Below, piece after piece: positions 10,870-22,397 of a stretch of 64,000 nt of DNA. Made by a program: the position numbers and the translations under genes. The stretch lies in the NCBI GenBank assembly GCA_026119935.1, contig JALRMH010000058.1, positions 62,001 through 126,000 on the forward strand. Direction: 5' to 3'. Every line of letters begins with the position of its first letter. Position 1 is the stretch's first letter. Source of the DNA: Endothia cerciana (Eukaryota > Ascomycota > Sordariomycetes > Diaporthales > Cryphonectriaceae). Below the pieces are notes generated by a model. It saw only the letters and a program-made list of their open reading frames with translations, was not told the origin of the DNA and ran no database searches.

Positions 10870-13145
10870 TCAAACATTCAACTCGGCCGCCTTCGCCCCC
10901 TTGATAGCCGCCTGGTAAGGCTCAAGCTTCTTCTCAAGCTTGCCACCCGGCCCGCAGAACTTGTCAACAATCTGCGCGCTGCGGCCAACGTACAGCTCCG
11001 GCCTCATCATGTTGTCAAGATCAGGCCAGATCGGCCTGAAGAATTCCGTGTTCCTGATCCTCTCAACGAGGTCGTTCGGCCGACCCTCGATCTGGACTTG
11101 GTGTGACGCCTCGAAGGAAAGGACTCGGATCTGCTCATGAGCACTGGACTCGTTAGTAACCCCTCCGTCTTGAGAGGGGCAGCACTTACTCCTGTCTGGA
11201 CACGCCCATCGCCGTCAGCCTCATGATGATGTTCTCTGTGATCATGAAGGGCAGCTCTGCCATGATATTAGAGTGAATTTTACGGGGGAACACCACAAGT
11301 CCCCCCGTCACATTCTGTAGGGTAATGGCGATAGCGTCCGCGAGAAGGAACATCTCGGGCACATCTATCCTTCGCTATATGGAGGTTAGCCTGGCAGAAC
11401 ATGGAAGATGATAAGAGAATTTGCCAGCTGTAGGGGGGCCGCAGGCGGGCCTGGGGCTGCAACATTGGGACATGGAGCTTCCACCATTGGATAACACACC
11501 GCATGGCAGAGAACAGAGGGTTGCTTACGCATGCGGAGTCGTCCAACGACCTCTCCAGCCACTGGGCCGAGTGAGTATTGTTGTAGGTAGCCGCCTTTCC
11601 CTGCAGCACCCGCGCGAGGCTGGCGATTCGTTCACACCGCATAGGATTTTGTTTGTAAGCCTAAAGGTTGTTAACATGCGCCAAGTTTGAGAAAACATTG
11701 TGATCGGGACACGACGAGGGCATAGAGATCAAATGCACAGACAAAAGGTGTAGAGTTGGCCGGTTACCCGCCGGTGGTCGGCTCATCAACCTTCGGCACT
11801 CAGGCCATGAAAATCCACAGCTTTCCATCAGGGCTCCCTGTGACGTTCGTTTGAGACGAGAGTCGAGGGACAGGTGGTGGGGTTGATGTAAACAGGGGTG
11901 GGGGTGGGCGGAGGAGGACAAAAGACAGAACAAGACTGACCATAGCGCTGCTGCCAATTTGCCCAACCTCTCTAGGCTCTCCCACTTCCTTCATGAACGC
12001 GAGGTGCCTCAAATCAGAGGCGATCTTGGTTACGGTAGGCCCCAGGCCAGTAACAGCGTTTGCCACGAGACAATCAACCTTCCTCGAGCTGCAACGGCGT
12101 GAGCCTCTGCCACGTCTGCATGGGATAAGGGTTTGCGTTCCGAAGACTTACTATGTCTGCGTTGAGATCTGGCAGGATGTTAGATAGCGTTACGATAGTA
12201 GTGGAGACGTATATAGACTCACGTCGTAGCATTCATCGAAGCCAGCCTTTTGACAGAGGAGCTCATTGAGCTGATCACACCTCGCGTGGTCGCCACCAAA
12301 GCTGCGGAGATCAGGACCGGTGGCTCATCAGTTCCTCGCATTGACCGGGACTCACATCTCGAGAAAGCTTGCTTGCGTACCCGTGGTACCCTGCGCGCCG
12401 CGGAACCGGAGCTCGGCTCGTGCCCGTTCCAACTCGACCAGATCCATCATCAGGTCCTGTGCCCACCCCGCCGCTGAAATGAGATCAGCACGATACGCAA
12501 GATGTACCTGGTTGCCAGGACTGACCTCGCTTGCCGACAGTGCTGATCTGAGCAGGTTGGAGGTGTGTGAAGGACAGGGTTGGCTCGGACTTCCACTGGA
12601 GGGCAAAGGCCTGGAGGTTGTGCAGCACCTTGGCAACCTTGGGGATCAGGAGATCGAGGGCACCCCTCATGAGGATCAGCTCCGTATTGTCGGTGACGTA
12701 GCAGCTCGTTGCGCCGTAGTGGATGATGCCAGCGGCAGCAGGGGCAACTTGGCCGAAGGCATGGACGTGCTGGGTTGGATTATCAGCACATGAGGCAGGC
12801 AGCCTGACTTATTTCTTGATACTTCTTACAGCCATGACATCCTACATACTCGTTAGCCTCTCCGTGTTGACTGATCCCGACAGTGACGCTTACATGCCGA
12901 CGCTTCTTCTCCTCGACACGGGCAGTCTCGAAGTCTTCGTCCGTCACCGTGAGGTGCGCCCTCATCTGCTCCAGGGCCTCATCGGTGATGGTGTCGACCC
13001 CAAGCTCCTTCTCGCCCTGGGCGAGGTAGAGCCACAGCTTGCGCCAGGTCGAGTGCCGAGATCGCTGGCTAAAGAGGTTGGACATCTCCGGGCTGCAATA
13101 GCGGCCCGTCAAGGATGTCTGGTAGGTATCGTACTGCAAGGCCAT
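10870..13145 (-). CDS. ADE13: Adenylosuccinate lyase, ten exons
   Basis: This cytosolic enzyme of purine synthesis splits SAICAR to AICAR plus fumarate, and adenylosuccinate to AMP plus fumarate. My spliced model is 486 aa, against 482 in yeast. Exons (minus strand) are 13145-12894, 12841-12830, 12769-12526, 12473-12356, 12301-12223, 12168-12152, 12088-11941, 11660-11529, 11374-11190 and 11143-10870. The frame holds throughout. Family landmarks appear in order: RYCSPEMSNLFS near the N-terminus, HYGATSCYVTDNTEL, GTTGTQASF, STQTYSRKVD, the signature loop GSSAM-AYKQNPMRCERI (split by an intron), and SNIMAELPFMITENIIMR. Exons 2 and 6 are only 12 and 17 nt, yet both restore conserved residues (DVMA; ISTQT plus most of a Tyr codon). 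The intron inside the signature loop is 280 nt, much longer than the others. The gene looks intact. Confidence 0.93.
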
Positions 13146-13460
13146 TTTTCGGACAATATCACCGTGATGCGCACAGGAATCCAGTATTTGGTGATGGTGG
13201 GGTAGGGCGATAACTCGACCAAAAAAAATCCCTTGAGGCTGAAGCTTAAGCACGGGAGTCATGTGATTAATTACACTACCCCACCAGGGTGGGTCTAGCT
13301 TTGGGCCCGCCTGCCGCCTGTATTTATTGAGATGCGGGTTGTTCACCAGCAGGTCCACCGGGCATCCAGCACCCGGACTACTGGTGTGTATCTGCTATGG
13401 CTGTGCATCAATATATAAACTGCATTTTTAAGCAGCAAGAAGAAAAATACCCTAGGTAGG
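13146..13460. promoter_or_regulatory. Upstream region of ADE13
   Basis: This holds the 5' flank of the minus-strand ADE13 gene. It has no supported coding sequence. A methionine upstream in the ADE13 frame exists (13358), but the conserved N-terminus begins at the Met at 13145, so I treat the preceding sequence as leader. Confidence 0.45.
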
Positions 13461-13690
13461 TGGTGTTGTAGTGGGGGTGGTGACATGGCTTGTCAGGTGT
13501 GGTGGGCCTGTGTGAGGTACCCCCCCCCCCACCAACTATAAGAGGACCTCTAGGCTTCATTTTTAGACCTAGACCTAGTAATCAACCTCTCTTCTCTTCT
13601 CCATTATCTACTCAGATCTAATACGCTGCTGAGTTGCCAATTTTCCTAGCCCTTGGGCCTCTGTTGTGTCTTCTTCTCTAGACCGGCACA
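13461..13690. mobile_element. Candidate solo LTR (230 bp)
   Basis: The segment starts TGGTG and ends GCACA (TG...CA ends). It contains a TATA-like ACTATAAGAGG, then a pyrimidine-rich leader (CTCTCTTCTCTTCTCC). It is flanked by near-matching five-base direct repeats, GTAGG before and CTAGG after. These are features of an LTR promoter left after recombination of a retrotransposon. No primer-binding site, gag or pol sequence follows, and no second copy is in the window. Confidence 0.3.
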
Positions 13691-13695
13691 CTAGG

Positions 13696-14139
13696 GCTGT
13701 CTGAGCCCTCTGACACCTGGATTTGGGTCATCACATTGCGCAGCTACGCCCGAGATCTGGTTCAGTGGCATAACATATGATGCTGGGTTCCCATTGGATA
13801 TTTCTGGCAACCCCCAATATGAAAGCCATTCGCCTCGTCTGTGGTAAGCAGAAGGGGGTATGGTAAAGTAGCAGAATGGCCAAATGAAGGCGGCCAACGC
13901 TATGAGCAGCTGCTCTATGCACCGAGGCCATCACCATCAATATCTGGGCCCAAACGGGCGGTTGATAGCCTTTCCCCTTCTATCCAACCAACCCAGCAAC
14001 AACAAATTGATATGACATTCTAATCCCCAGTACACTCCCACATTGTCCTCCTCCCCTTCATATCTTCATCATTGCAGTCTATATGCGGCTCTTTGGCGTT
14101 CCCAATAAAAGTCGATATCAGCAATCATGGCGTTTGGTC
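13696..14139. other. Spacer between the candidate LTR and the dispersed repeat
   Basis: No supported coding sequence. Two short minus-strand open frames (about 13691-13940) lack recognisable features. Confidence 0.4.
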
Positions 14140-14365
14140 CCTGCTGGACTCGTCCGAATGTTGATTTTATGCCTCGAGATATCGACAGAAATAAGCCTCA
14201 GATACAGAGGGAAAGGTCAGAAACCGGGTCCTTGACCATTGGAGACTTTCTATCAGAGTTTCTGTCTTTCTTCTTTTTTTTCTTCTTTTCCCTCCCGATT
14301 TTCTTGTTGTTCAGAGAGATGCGCATGAGCTCTGTAGGTCCCCGGTCTCTTCGAGGGGAGGAGTG
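14140..14365 (+). repeat. Dispersed repeat, copy 1
   Basis: This segment matches 42480-42752 in the same orientation. Shared blocks in order are CCCTGCTGGACT-GTCCGAA, CCTCGAGA(GA)TAT-GACAG, AATAAGCCTCAGA, GGTCA-AAAC, a T- or GTT-rich variable stretch, and TTCAGA-AGAT followed by GAGCT-TGTA-GTCCC. Many differences are C/T or A/G transitions. No protein is coded in common. It may be a short non-autonomous element. Confidence 0.7.
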
Positions 14366-15167
14366 CCAGGGGATCGTTAGGCACGAGTAGTTGTGACCCC
14401 CGGCGCACTCGGCAGCGACGTGCCCAGCGCAGCGAGCGTCATACTATGTACTCGACAAAGATGTCAGCCTGGACGAGCCCGGACGGCGGGGAGGTCGGGC
14501 TCGATCATCCACCGGGTCTGGTACGTATGTACTATGTATGTATGGTAGTACCCGAGGTACTATCATACATAGTACTCTGTACCGCGACGTACACCTGCTC
14601 TCTCGACTGGCATCCGTGCCCCAAGCCGTTAGCTTTCTTGGCCTGCAGTGCCAACGTAGGCAACGCGCGCCGGCAGCGGCAGCGGCAGTATCAGTCGTCG
14701 TCAACCAAGGGGAGGACGTAACATACTGAGTAGTAGTTCTAGTAGTTACAGGCAGGCCGTCGACATCCCCTGACGCTGCTGCAGCTAGCCCTGGCTCCTG
14801 GCCGCAACCCCCGTATACCCCCACTGCAACATACAGTAGCACTATAGTACGTACGCACCCGCGCTGTGGGGGGTGCCAACAACAAAAAACACATGGGCCT
14901 GGGGCACCCGAGCCCGATGATACCCTACTCCACCAGACCCCCCTCCGCCCAGAGAGCAGGCCAAGGCCACTACCCTCCCTGCCCACGCCCCGCCCTTGCA
15001 ACCGTGCCGCCGGCCAAGATCTGACAGCACAACCTCCGCTCTCATTCCTACCTACTCGAAGGGGCCTTAGCCACCGCGCTCTCAGTACCCACCCACCCCT
15101 GGCCATAACTACCCACCGCTGAGTTATACAACGTGCCATACCCCAGGCGGGACCCGCCAAGGCGACG
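14366..15167. other. Upstream region of the 15168 gene, with a hairpin
   Basis: No supported coding sequence. It contains the inverted repeat listed at 14529-14575 and several short runs rich in GTAC/TACGTA. The 3' part is GC-rich and probably contains the promoter and leader of the following gene. Confidence 0.45.
14529..14575. repeat. Inverted repeat (hairpin)
   Basis: The left arm (14529-14551) begins GTACTATGTATG and ends GTAGTAC. After a five-base loop, the right arm (14557-14575) is its reverse complement except for a four-base TATG insertion in the left arm and one transition. The stem would be about 19 bp. It sits about 600 bp upstream of the gene at 15168. Confidence 0.75.
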
Positions 15168-15696
15168 ATGGACCTCTCCCGCCACAAGAGCCGCAACTTC
15201 CAGATGATGCTGCCCGCCGAGCCGGTCCGCCCGCTCGAGATCACCGTGGCCAGCGAGAACACCGACTTGGCCAGGCCGAAGTGGCGCAAGCTCGCCGACC
15301 GGGTCCGCACGTCCTGGGCCCTGGGCGGCCAGCGCGTGAGGGTCTACCCGCTCCTGCGGGCGCTCCCCATCTCCCCCAGGGACGAGGGCCCGGTCCACGC
15401 CGCGACCCGGCTGGCCTACGACATCTCGTCCACCCACCGCGAGGCGGGGCCCGGCCTGCGCGAGCTCCTGCCCGGCACCCTCTGCTCCGTCCTGCTGACC
15501 TCGGGCCGCGCCTCGGTGGGCACGGTCGACTCGATCCTGACCATGGTCATCAGGAGCATCGAGGCGAAATACCTGGACCGCGTGAGGAAGGGCGCCAAGT
15601 TCGCCAACGAGATCATCGCCAGCTGGGCTAAGGACGGACCCGGCGATGCGGTCCAGCGCCTGGACCGGGCCACCCAGGCCGTCCTCCAAGGTTGGC

Positions 15697-15741
<45 letters not shown>

Positions 15742-16158
15742 TATAATAACTGACCAAACCAACCCCCCTCCCCCCCCCAAGCCCGCCTGAGCCTCTCGCA
15801 GTATGTGGTCCTCTACGGCTACTCCGCAAGGGTTAGGCCGCAGATGCGGACCCAGGCCCTGCCCCCGGGACCCCCGCCCAACGGGCCCCCGCTGCTCATC
15901 CCGTGCCTCATCGAGCACATGACTGACAATGTCCTGAGGTGAGTGTTGTTGTTGTTCCCCCTCCCCCCCCCCTTCCCATCCCCCCTACATTTCCAGATCC
16001 ACAGGGAGGAAAGGAGGGGGGCCAAGGCTGGTGCTCTGTCGGCTGACGAGCCGCCTTCCAGCGTCCGCCTGGTGTGCGAGTGCCTGGGCTACAGCGCGGG
16101 GCTGACCAATGCCATGGCCGCCCTCCCTACATATAACGAAATCTATGTCAGGTTCTAG
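15168..16158 (+). CDS. Uncharacterised fungal protein, three exons
   Basis: I do not recognise this protein. The model is 258 aa from exons 15168-15690, 15782-15938 and 16062-16158, with all phases consistent. Intron 1 (91 nt) contains a long (CT)n run and a weak GTTGGC donor. Intron 2 starts GTGAGT and ends TTCCAG. The protein is Arg- and Leu-rich, soluble-looking and mostly predicted helical by composition. There is no signal peptide or membrane segment, and a Pro-Gly loop (PPGPPPNGPP) lies near residue 205. Third codon positions are almost all G or C. Consistent phases, strong codon bias and an uninterrupted 174-codon first exon support a real gene. Confidence 0.6.
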
Positions 16159-16172
16159 GGCATGACCGCGGC

Positions 16173-16280
16173 GCAGGTCAGATTGATGGTCGATGTAGGT
16201 CAGGTTGATGTCTACGCAGGTCGGAGTAATGGTTCACGCAGGTCGTGTTGATACCTACGCAGGTTGCTCGGGATCTTTAC
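16173..16280 (+). repeat. Tandem repeat, five units of 21-22 bp
   Basis: Units start at 16173, 16195, 16216, 16238 and 16259. Each starts with GCAGGT or GTAGGT, and the first four continue with a TTGATG-like core. Lengths alternate 22, 21, 22, 21, 22. The array begins 15 bp after the stop codon of the preceding gene, so it probably lies in its 3' UTR. Confidence 0.75.
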
Positions 16281-18157
16281 GGAGGCGAGGTACGCCGGAA
16301 AAATTGTTCATAACAGACACCACACCTTTCTTTACCTATCATGAGTCCGTCCGGCTTAGCTGCACGTGTCGTGTGTCCTGGAGACTGTCCCCTCGTAGAA
16401 AGCCCGCCCCCGCCGCCGCCGCCGCCGCCCTTGAGCGCTCGAGATCTCCGAGGTGGCCCTTACGGAGCAGCTGCCGTGACCTGCCAGAACCGCCCGCGGC
16501 GGGCGGGCGATGTCCCGTAGGCACTGAGCTCTCATGCCCCGGAGCTCCTTTGCAACCCGTGCGTGACCTCGCCCCCCCGCCCCCCCCCCCCCCCACAGAA
16601 AAAGGGGGCGGGGCGGTGCTTGCATTGTTGGCTGGGCTGCCATGCCGGCTGGCGGCCCTCGGACCACAAAACCCGTCGACAGGTCTACAACTCTTAGGGA
16701 TTTATTTTCCCACCTCGCTACCACGGCTATCTGCAGAAATGTTATAGGCAGCTTTGGTGGCAGGGTGGGAAAAATTTCATCCCTGGGAGATCAGGAGAAA
16801 AGGGTGCGGAAGGGTGACTCGTGACGTTGATAGGCGTGCCCCCGTAGCCGGCCACCACGACTTCTCCGGGGCGTCTCGGCAGCCGGACGCGTCGGGGCGA
16901 GACGGGCCTGGATGCTCCCATCCCACCCCTCCTTTCTGCGGTGCGGCGTGTCTATGTATGCCGATTTACATATGGGATCCTCTCCCCTCTACTCCGCCGT
17001 GTCCTACGGTGATACCGCCGCCAGCCCCTGGAGGCTGCTCCCCGCTCCCAAGTCTCGACTGGAAAACAGGGTATGTCTCGGTCATCTGGCTGGAGCCCTG
17101 TGAGTGCACCGGCTTCCTTTCCTCCACGGCGGCTGCCCGGTCTGGTACGTAGCTCGGTGGCATATCTGACAGCCCGCAAGACGACCGAACGCAGTCTTCC
17201 TCGGTACTTTGTGGTCGTGGCGTCGGGCGAGCTGCGTGAGGGAACGTGCCTGTTATCGATACTGACGGGGCAGGCTGCTCCCTGGCTGGCACCAGAGCCA
17301 TGTCGGGTCGCAGGCCTTTTTTGCTGAGAACCGGACTGACCTCCTCGGCCCATGCCAACCCCCCCCCGAAGGGCCAAGCCATCGGGATAAGACAGGATCA
17401 CGTCGCCGGAAGGTCAGGACGGGGGTGGCTCTGGCTGGCACATGGCGCCCTGGTGTCCGCCAGGAACTGGATATCTTACCAAAACCAAAGTTTCTTGGGT
17501 CGCGTACGACGAGAACTTGATACATCTGAACGTATGTATATATCACGTCTTGGACTCGGCCTAGAGGCTCGACAATGTGCGTGGGACCGGTATGGACTCT
17601 AATGATTTCGTCTTATCTTCAGGACCTGGTATGCCCTTCTGCCAGGTGGGGAAGAGGGCCCAATACTTGCCTCAGGAGAGGAGATAAGCGCTCTGTCATG
17701 CCGGGTTTAAAGCCTCTGTGACCGGCCGGTTGTCCGTCTTGCCTCCATCAAGAGGTGCCCGGAGAGCCAGGGCCGAGCCCGTGTCATGAAGCTGCCAGGA
17801 CTCCTCCGTCTCACCGAGCACAAAAAAAATAAAATAAAATAAAATAAAATAAAATCTCGAGTCATAATCCGCCACAGGCCATCAGCATCATCTCCGCGGT
17901 ACAAAGCCACGGCGTTCCCGTCCGCGACTGGGTGAATTAGCAGAGCAAGGCAGGATGCGAGCGGGCCTTGGGTCCTACAATACCAATACTTCATAGTTGT
18001 GGCAGAGAGCTACGGGTGTAGGGGGCTTATGGCAGTGAGGGATCATCCTATCCTACTGCATACAGCCGTCTTCTGTGGCTTCCTCACTCTCCTCTCCCTC
18101 CATCCGTCCCCCTTTCTCCCTTTCTCTCCCTCTTTCTTTTCCCCTACTCTTTGAATG

Positions 18158-18216
<59 letters not shown>

Positions 18217-21200
18217 TCTTCTTCTTCTTCTTCTTCTTCTTTCTTAGACACACCCCACGTGAATGGCCATCACCCTGATACATCTATATTGGTTGTCCCA
18301 ATAGTCCTGCCGATCTTGGCGAGAAGCGTATTCACGAGCCCCGCTCCGTACGACGCGAGGCTCAGCCCAGCCCGTGCTGCATAATTATTGGGGCTGGCTC
18401 TCGTACGGCTTGCGTGGCCCCGGCCGCGACGCATCGGGAGGCTTGCCGTGGCCACCAGCAGAAGAAGCTGGATTGCTGCCCACGGCGTCGAGATGCATCA
18501 CCTCCCACAGACCCCCAGGCCCGGCTTGCAACACCTGCGGCGGCCATGCGATCATCGCCCAGTGCGAATCATACCACCTCTTCCCTCCCCCCCCCCCCCT
18601 CCCCGGGCCCGTGTGCTGGAGACACGGTGTGACTCATAGGCTGAGACATATTGGGCGAGCGTCTTAATTTCCGTCCAACGGGGGCCTACTTGGCAGTTTC
18701 ACAGGCTAAGACACACCCGGGGCCTCTCGAGCATGGTTTTGCGCGGGCGTCACGTCCTGTCTTTGCTTTTGCCCTACAGCCTGCCTCAAGATCCTGGTCG
18801 GTCGGGACGAAAAGAACCCACGCCCGCGGGCTGCAAGGGAAGGGGGAGAGAGACCTCGCTTTATTGCAATAGTCCGTGGTACGTCTGCCGTATCGCCGTA
18901 CCGACAGACTCTCGAACTGTGTACTTGCCATCTTGTCCCCTGGAGGATGGTTAGCCCCCACGTCCGTGAGGCGACCGCTAGGACCTGCCCTTACGGGGAG
19001 GTTGGATGCTCTGGGCAGCAGGAGTTGCCCGTCGACAAGACATGTACACCATGGAGCTCCTCCACCCCGGGGGCGGCCGGGACCCATAGGGGGCTGTAGG
19101 GAGCTACAGAGAGCTACCGGGAGCTACATAGCTCCCGGTATGACCTGCGGCATCGCCAGCATGGCTGCCTGCGCTTCTGCCCAATCCGACCCCCCGGAGC
19201 CGGCTGGCCGCATGTTCCCGGGCCCGCACTATTGCCTCTCGACCGGTCTGTCACTCGAAACCTGCGGCTCATATCTCGCTTGTGTACGATCCCTTGTGAA
19301 GCGTCGCAGAGAGTCGCAGGTACCTCCGCTGACTCGTGACGGGCCGTGCTGTTGTAGAGCTTGTAGCCAACGCCGAATGTACCGAAACGTTTCCCCGGTG
19401 CCACAGGAGTGGTCGACGCAGCGTGGACGGGCGTAGCTGTCGGCAGCACGTAGGGGTTGTTGTTGCGGCGGCGGGGGGGGGAGGGGGCGTGTGCGTGCGT
19501 GTCTCGAAGTCATCGTGGAGTGACCGGGGCGCGTAGGGCCCTGTGGTGCCCATCCGTAATTACCTACCAAGGCGTTAAATACCATCGAGGAGTTACGAGG
19601 GGATCAAGTAGGGAGGAATCCAGCCCATCGGAGACACAAATCCAGCAACAAAGCTGGACGGCGGCACAGAGATCTCTGTCCGGGTCGCACAGCCCGTCTT
19701 CGCCAGACGCCATCGTATTAAACCTTATTGCTCTCTGCGCTCGGGGCAAGGCACTGGAACAGATGCGATGCGGTGGATGACGACAAGGCTACTGATGGCT
19801 TTCCGACTTGTCAACTTTGGCGGCAGCATTTGGAAGCCCTGTGCGCGCGGTGCCCCACGTCCGGTGGCTGCAAGGCCTGGAAGCGAGCATCGACGCGCCT
19901 GTACCTTACGAGGGTGGTGCAGGCCCGATTACTGTGCATGACGCCTGTAGAATGCCTCTCCCGACGCCCTTCTGCCCGCTCCCCAGAGGATCACACCTCA
20001 TAATACTCCCTATCACTGCCTGCGCACCGCTGCAGCATTTGTCCCCCTCTGCTGCGTCCGAGCTGCTGAAAGGGGAACAAAGAACCAGAGAAGCCTCGGC
20101 GGGAGGGCTGGGTCATCCGCGAAATCGCAAAACCTAGAGACCGTTGTCAGTCATGTATAATTACCGGATGCGTTGTCTGGCGAGACGGGGGGGGCAATGG
20201 TGCACCCTTCGCCGACCAGGTGAAGGAAGAGCCTATAGGATGGGTTCGTGAGGAGGGTATTATTCATCAGGTTGGATTAAGCTCGAGGCTCTCTAGCATA
20301 ATTGCGACTTAAGCGCGACTTGAAGAGCCACTGGGACTATATTAGTGTCCAACTTAGCTCATATACTGTGGTAGTATACCAGACATGGTTGTCCGCAGGT
20401 GGGGCCGCCCGCAAGGTTCGCGTATGAGGGGACTCGGTTGATTACTGTTACTGTGGGCAATCGGATGGCCAGCTAATTGGTAAGGGAAATCAGTGCGCCC
20501 CGGCTGCCAAACATTTCGGATTTTTGAGTTGTCTGTCTCGGTGAGCTGCTGTTGCGGATGGAGCCAGAGGACTCAAAGTCGCCACTCCGTGGTCTCTTCC
20601 GAGCGAGAGGGTGTCCGTCCGCCCGTCGTCGTCGTCGTCCCCGCGCCGTTGACCATGTGGCGACTCGAGAGCGGTGGTTAGGGGGGGGGGGGAGGGGCTT
20701 CAAGGCGTGCAAGCGTAGGGCAAGGTTGGAATAAATAACTTGTGTGAACGGGCTTCCAAATCCACGGAGCTTAGAGCAACCCTATGCGTCTTGGGGATAT
20801 GTACCTCCTGCTACCCAGCGTCTCGTCTATGGAGCCATCTGATCATCAGGATGTCACAGCTCGATATGCTACCGTCTGTCATGGGCTGTCCCGATGAGGT
20901 CTTGTGTGAGTGACCGGGCGTTGAGCCGCCCGGGGTGCTCGGGGGTGCGATGATGATGATGAAGAAACGGACATGATACGGTGAAGGGTATTACATACTT
21001 TTCATGAGCAGGGCCAAGAGAAGGTGCTAGTCAGAGCATTTGTCCAAGGGGCTGCCTCGGGGGGTATGATCCAGCGTCACGCAGCATCGATACACAGCTG
21101 ATGATATCTAGGCCAAGCGCGATGGCTCCGTCGAGGAAGCACAGGCCTTCCTGGAGCTTCCTTTGCAACAAGACATCACCACCCCCCAGACAGGCCATCC

Positions 21201-22069
21201 GATTGCCCAGCGGTTCAACAAATGCAACAACCAATCGTGCCTGCTGCTGTCTCAGCCGTCGCAGGTCTGTGCTGCGCTGGGGCAAGCCACCGTTTCCTAC
21301 AGGCGGAACTCAGCTACCCAGGATCCTCCTCCCGGTGTTTACGTCCTGTAGGGAGCGAGGTCTGGTTCAAGAAGCCACTCCCGTGCCAGGCTCAGACAGA
21401 AGAAGGGCCGCCCTCGGTGAAGCTGCCTCCCCGGGAGCCTGTCAAGATGTCTGGCGGGCGCTTCCATGGATACGTGGTCCCATCTGCTGCGTCCTCGTCC
21501 GACCCGTGGCGCCTTCGGGCCGCAGGAGGCTTCCCCCGAGGACGGAGACGACCATCGCGGGCGGTCTGTCGGCCAATGCCATGGCCTCTCACCCTCCATG
21601 GCCCTGGATGGGCACCTCGCGCTCCGACGACTAGCGTGGCCTGCACAATAATCACATCTCGTATGTGGCCCGGAGATATACATCACACGCGCCTCAACTC
21701 CTGTACTTGATACCGTGCGGCCGTATGATACACACTCCTTTGTTTTCGGCCCCCCTCCCCTCCCCCCTACCTCTCCAGACTTCTTTTTCTGGAGGGACTG
21801 CGTCCCCAGCCGCTCCAGACGGCGGACGGTTGCACGAACGACGCCCACCCCCCCCCCCAAAAATGCAAATACCAGGGCGGGCTAGACTCACACCCGGGGA
21901 ATTTCATGTATCAGGGACGCGCGACCCCGCTTTCAAAGCAGCCCGGCCTCGCCGTCATGTCTACTACGCAAGGGCTGCATCAAGAGACAGCATCTTCATT
22001 CTTCGGAACGCGCGAGAGGAAGGGGTATAAATCTGAGCCATCGCCCACCCGGCAGGACATGCTGAACTT
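16281..22069. other. Long gene-poor block with microsatellites
   Basis: About 5.8 kb has no supported gene. It contains an AAAAT pentamer run (about 17822-17855), a (CT)n run followed by (TTC)n at about 18159-18241, a hairpin at 19116-19139, and C or G homopolymers near 16590, 18588, 20679 and 21850. A minus-strand open frame at 21031-21285 has a protein-like composition, but no start context, neighbours or domain to support it. Confidence 0.45.
19116..19139. repeat. Perfect hairpin with 11-bp arms
   Basis: ACCGGGAGCTA is followed by a two-base spacer and its exact reverse complement TAGCTCCCGGT. Just upstream the word GAGCTAC appears twice more (19101-19107 and 19111-19117), so the palindrome sits at the end of a small GAGCTAC cluster. 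Confidence 0.8.
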
Positions 22070-22246
22070 CATCTCTCTCCCTCCCTCCCTCTCTCTTTCT
22101 CTTTCTCTCTCATTCTCATTTTCTCTCTCTCTGTCTCTGTTTCTCTCCCTCTCTCTCTCTCTCTCTTCATCTCTCCCAGAGACCCAAAGGATCAGACTCT
22201 CTACTCTCTCTCTTAATCTCTTTCTCTATTTCTCTCTCTGTCTCTC

Positions 22247-22288
<42 letters not shown>

Positions 22289-22330
22289 CCTCTCTCTCTC
22301 TCTCTCTATCTCTCTCTTTGAACCAGGCCA
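22070..22330 (+). promoter_or_regulatory. CT-rich tract in the promoter of the His-rich gene
   Basis: About 260 bases are almost pure C and T on the plus strand, broken only by a short mixed segment near 22180. It ends about 70 bp before the start codon at 22398. Long CT tracts upstream of start codons are common in fungal promoters and leaders. Confidence 0.55.
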
Positions 22331-22397
22331 AAGCTCCTCTCACACCTAGCTCTCACACCCCCCATCACCAACGCCCAGCAACCATACGTCGCCCATC

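Noticed and set aside
21031..21285. Protein-like minus-strand frame of 84 codons
   Set aside because: It is short, without domain, neighbours or splice evidence. Composition alone is not enough.
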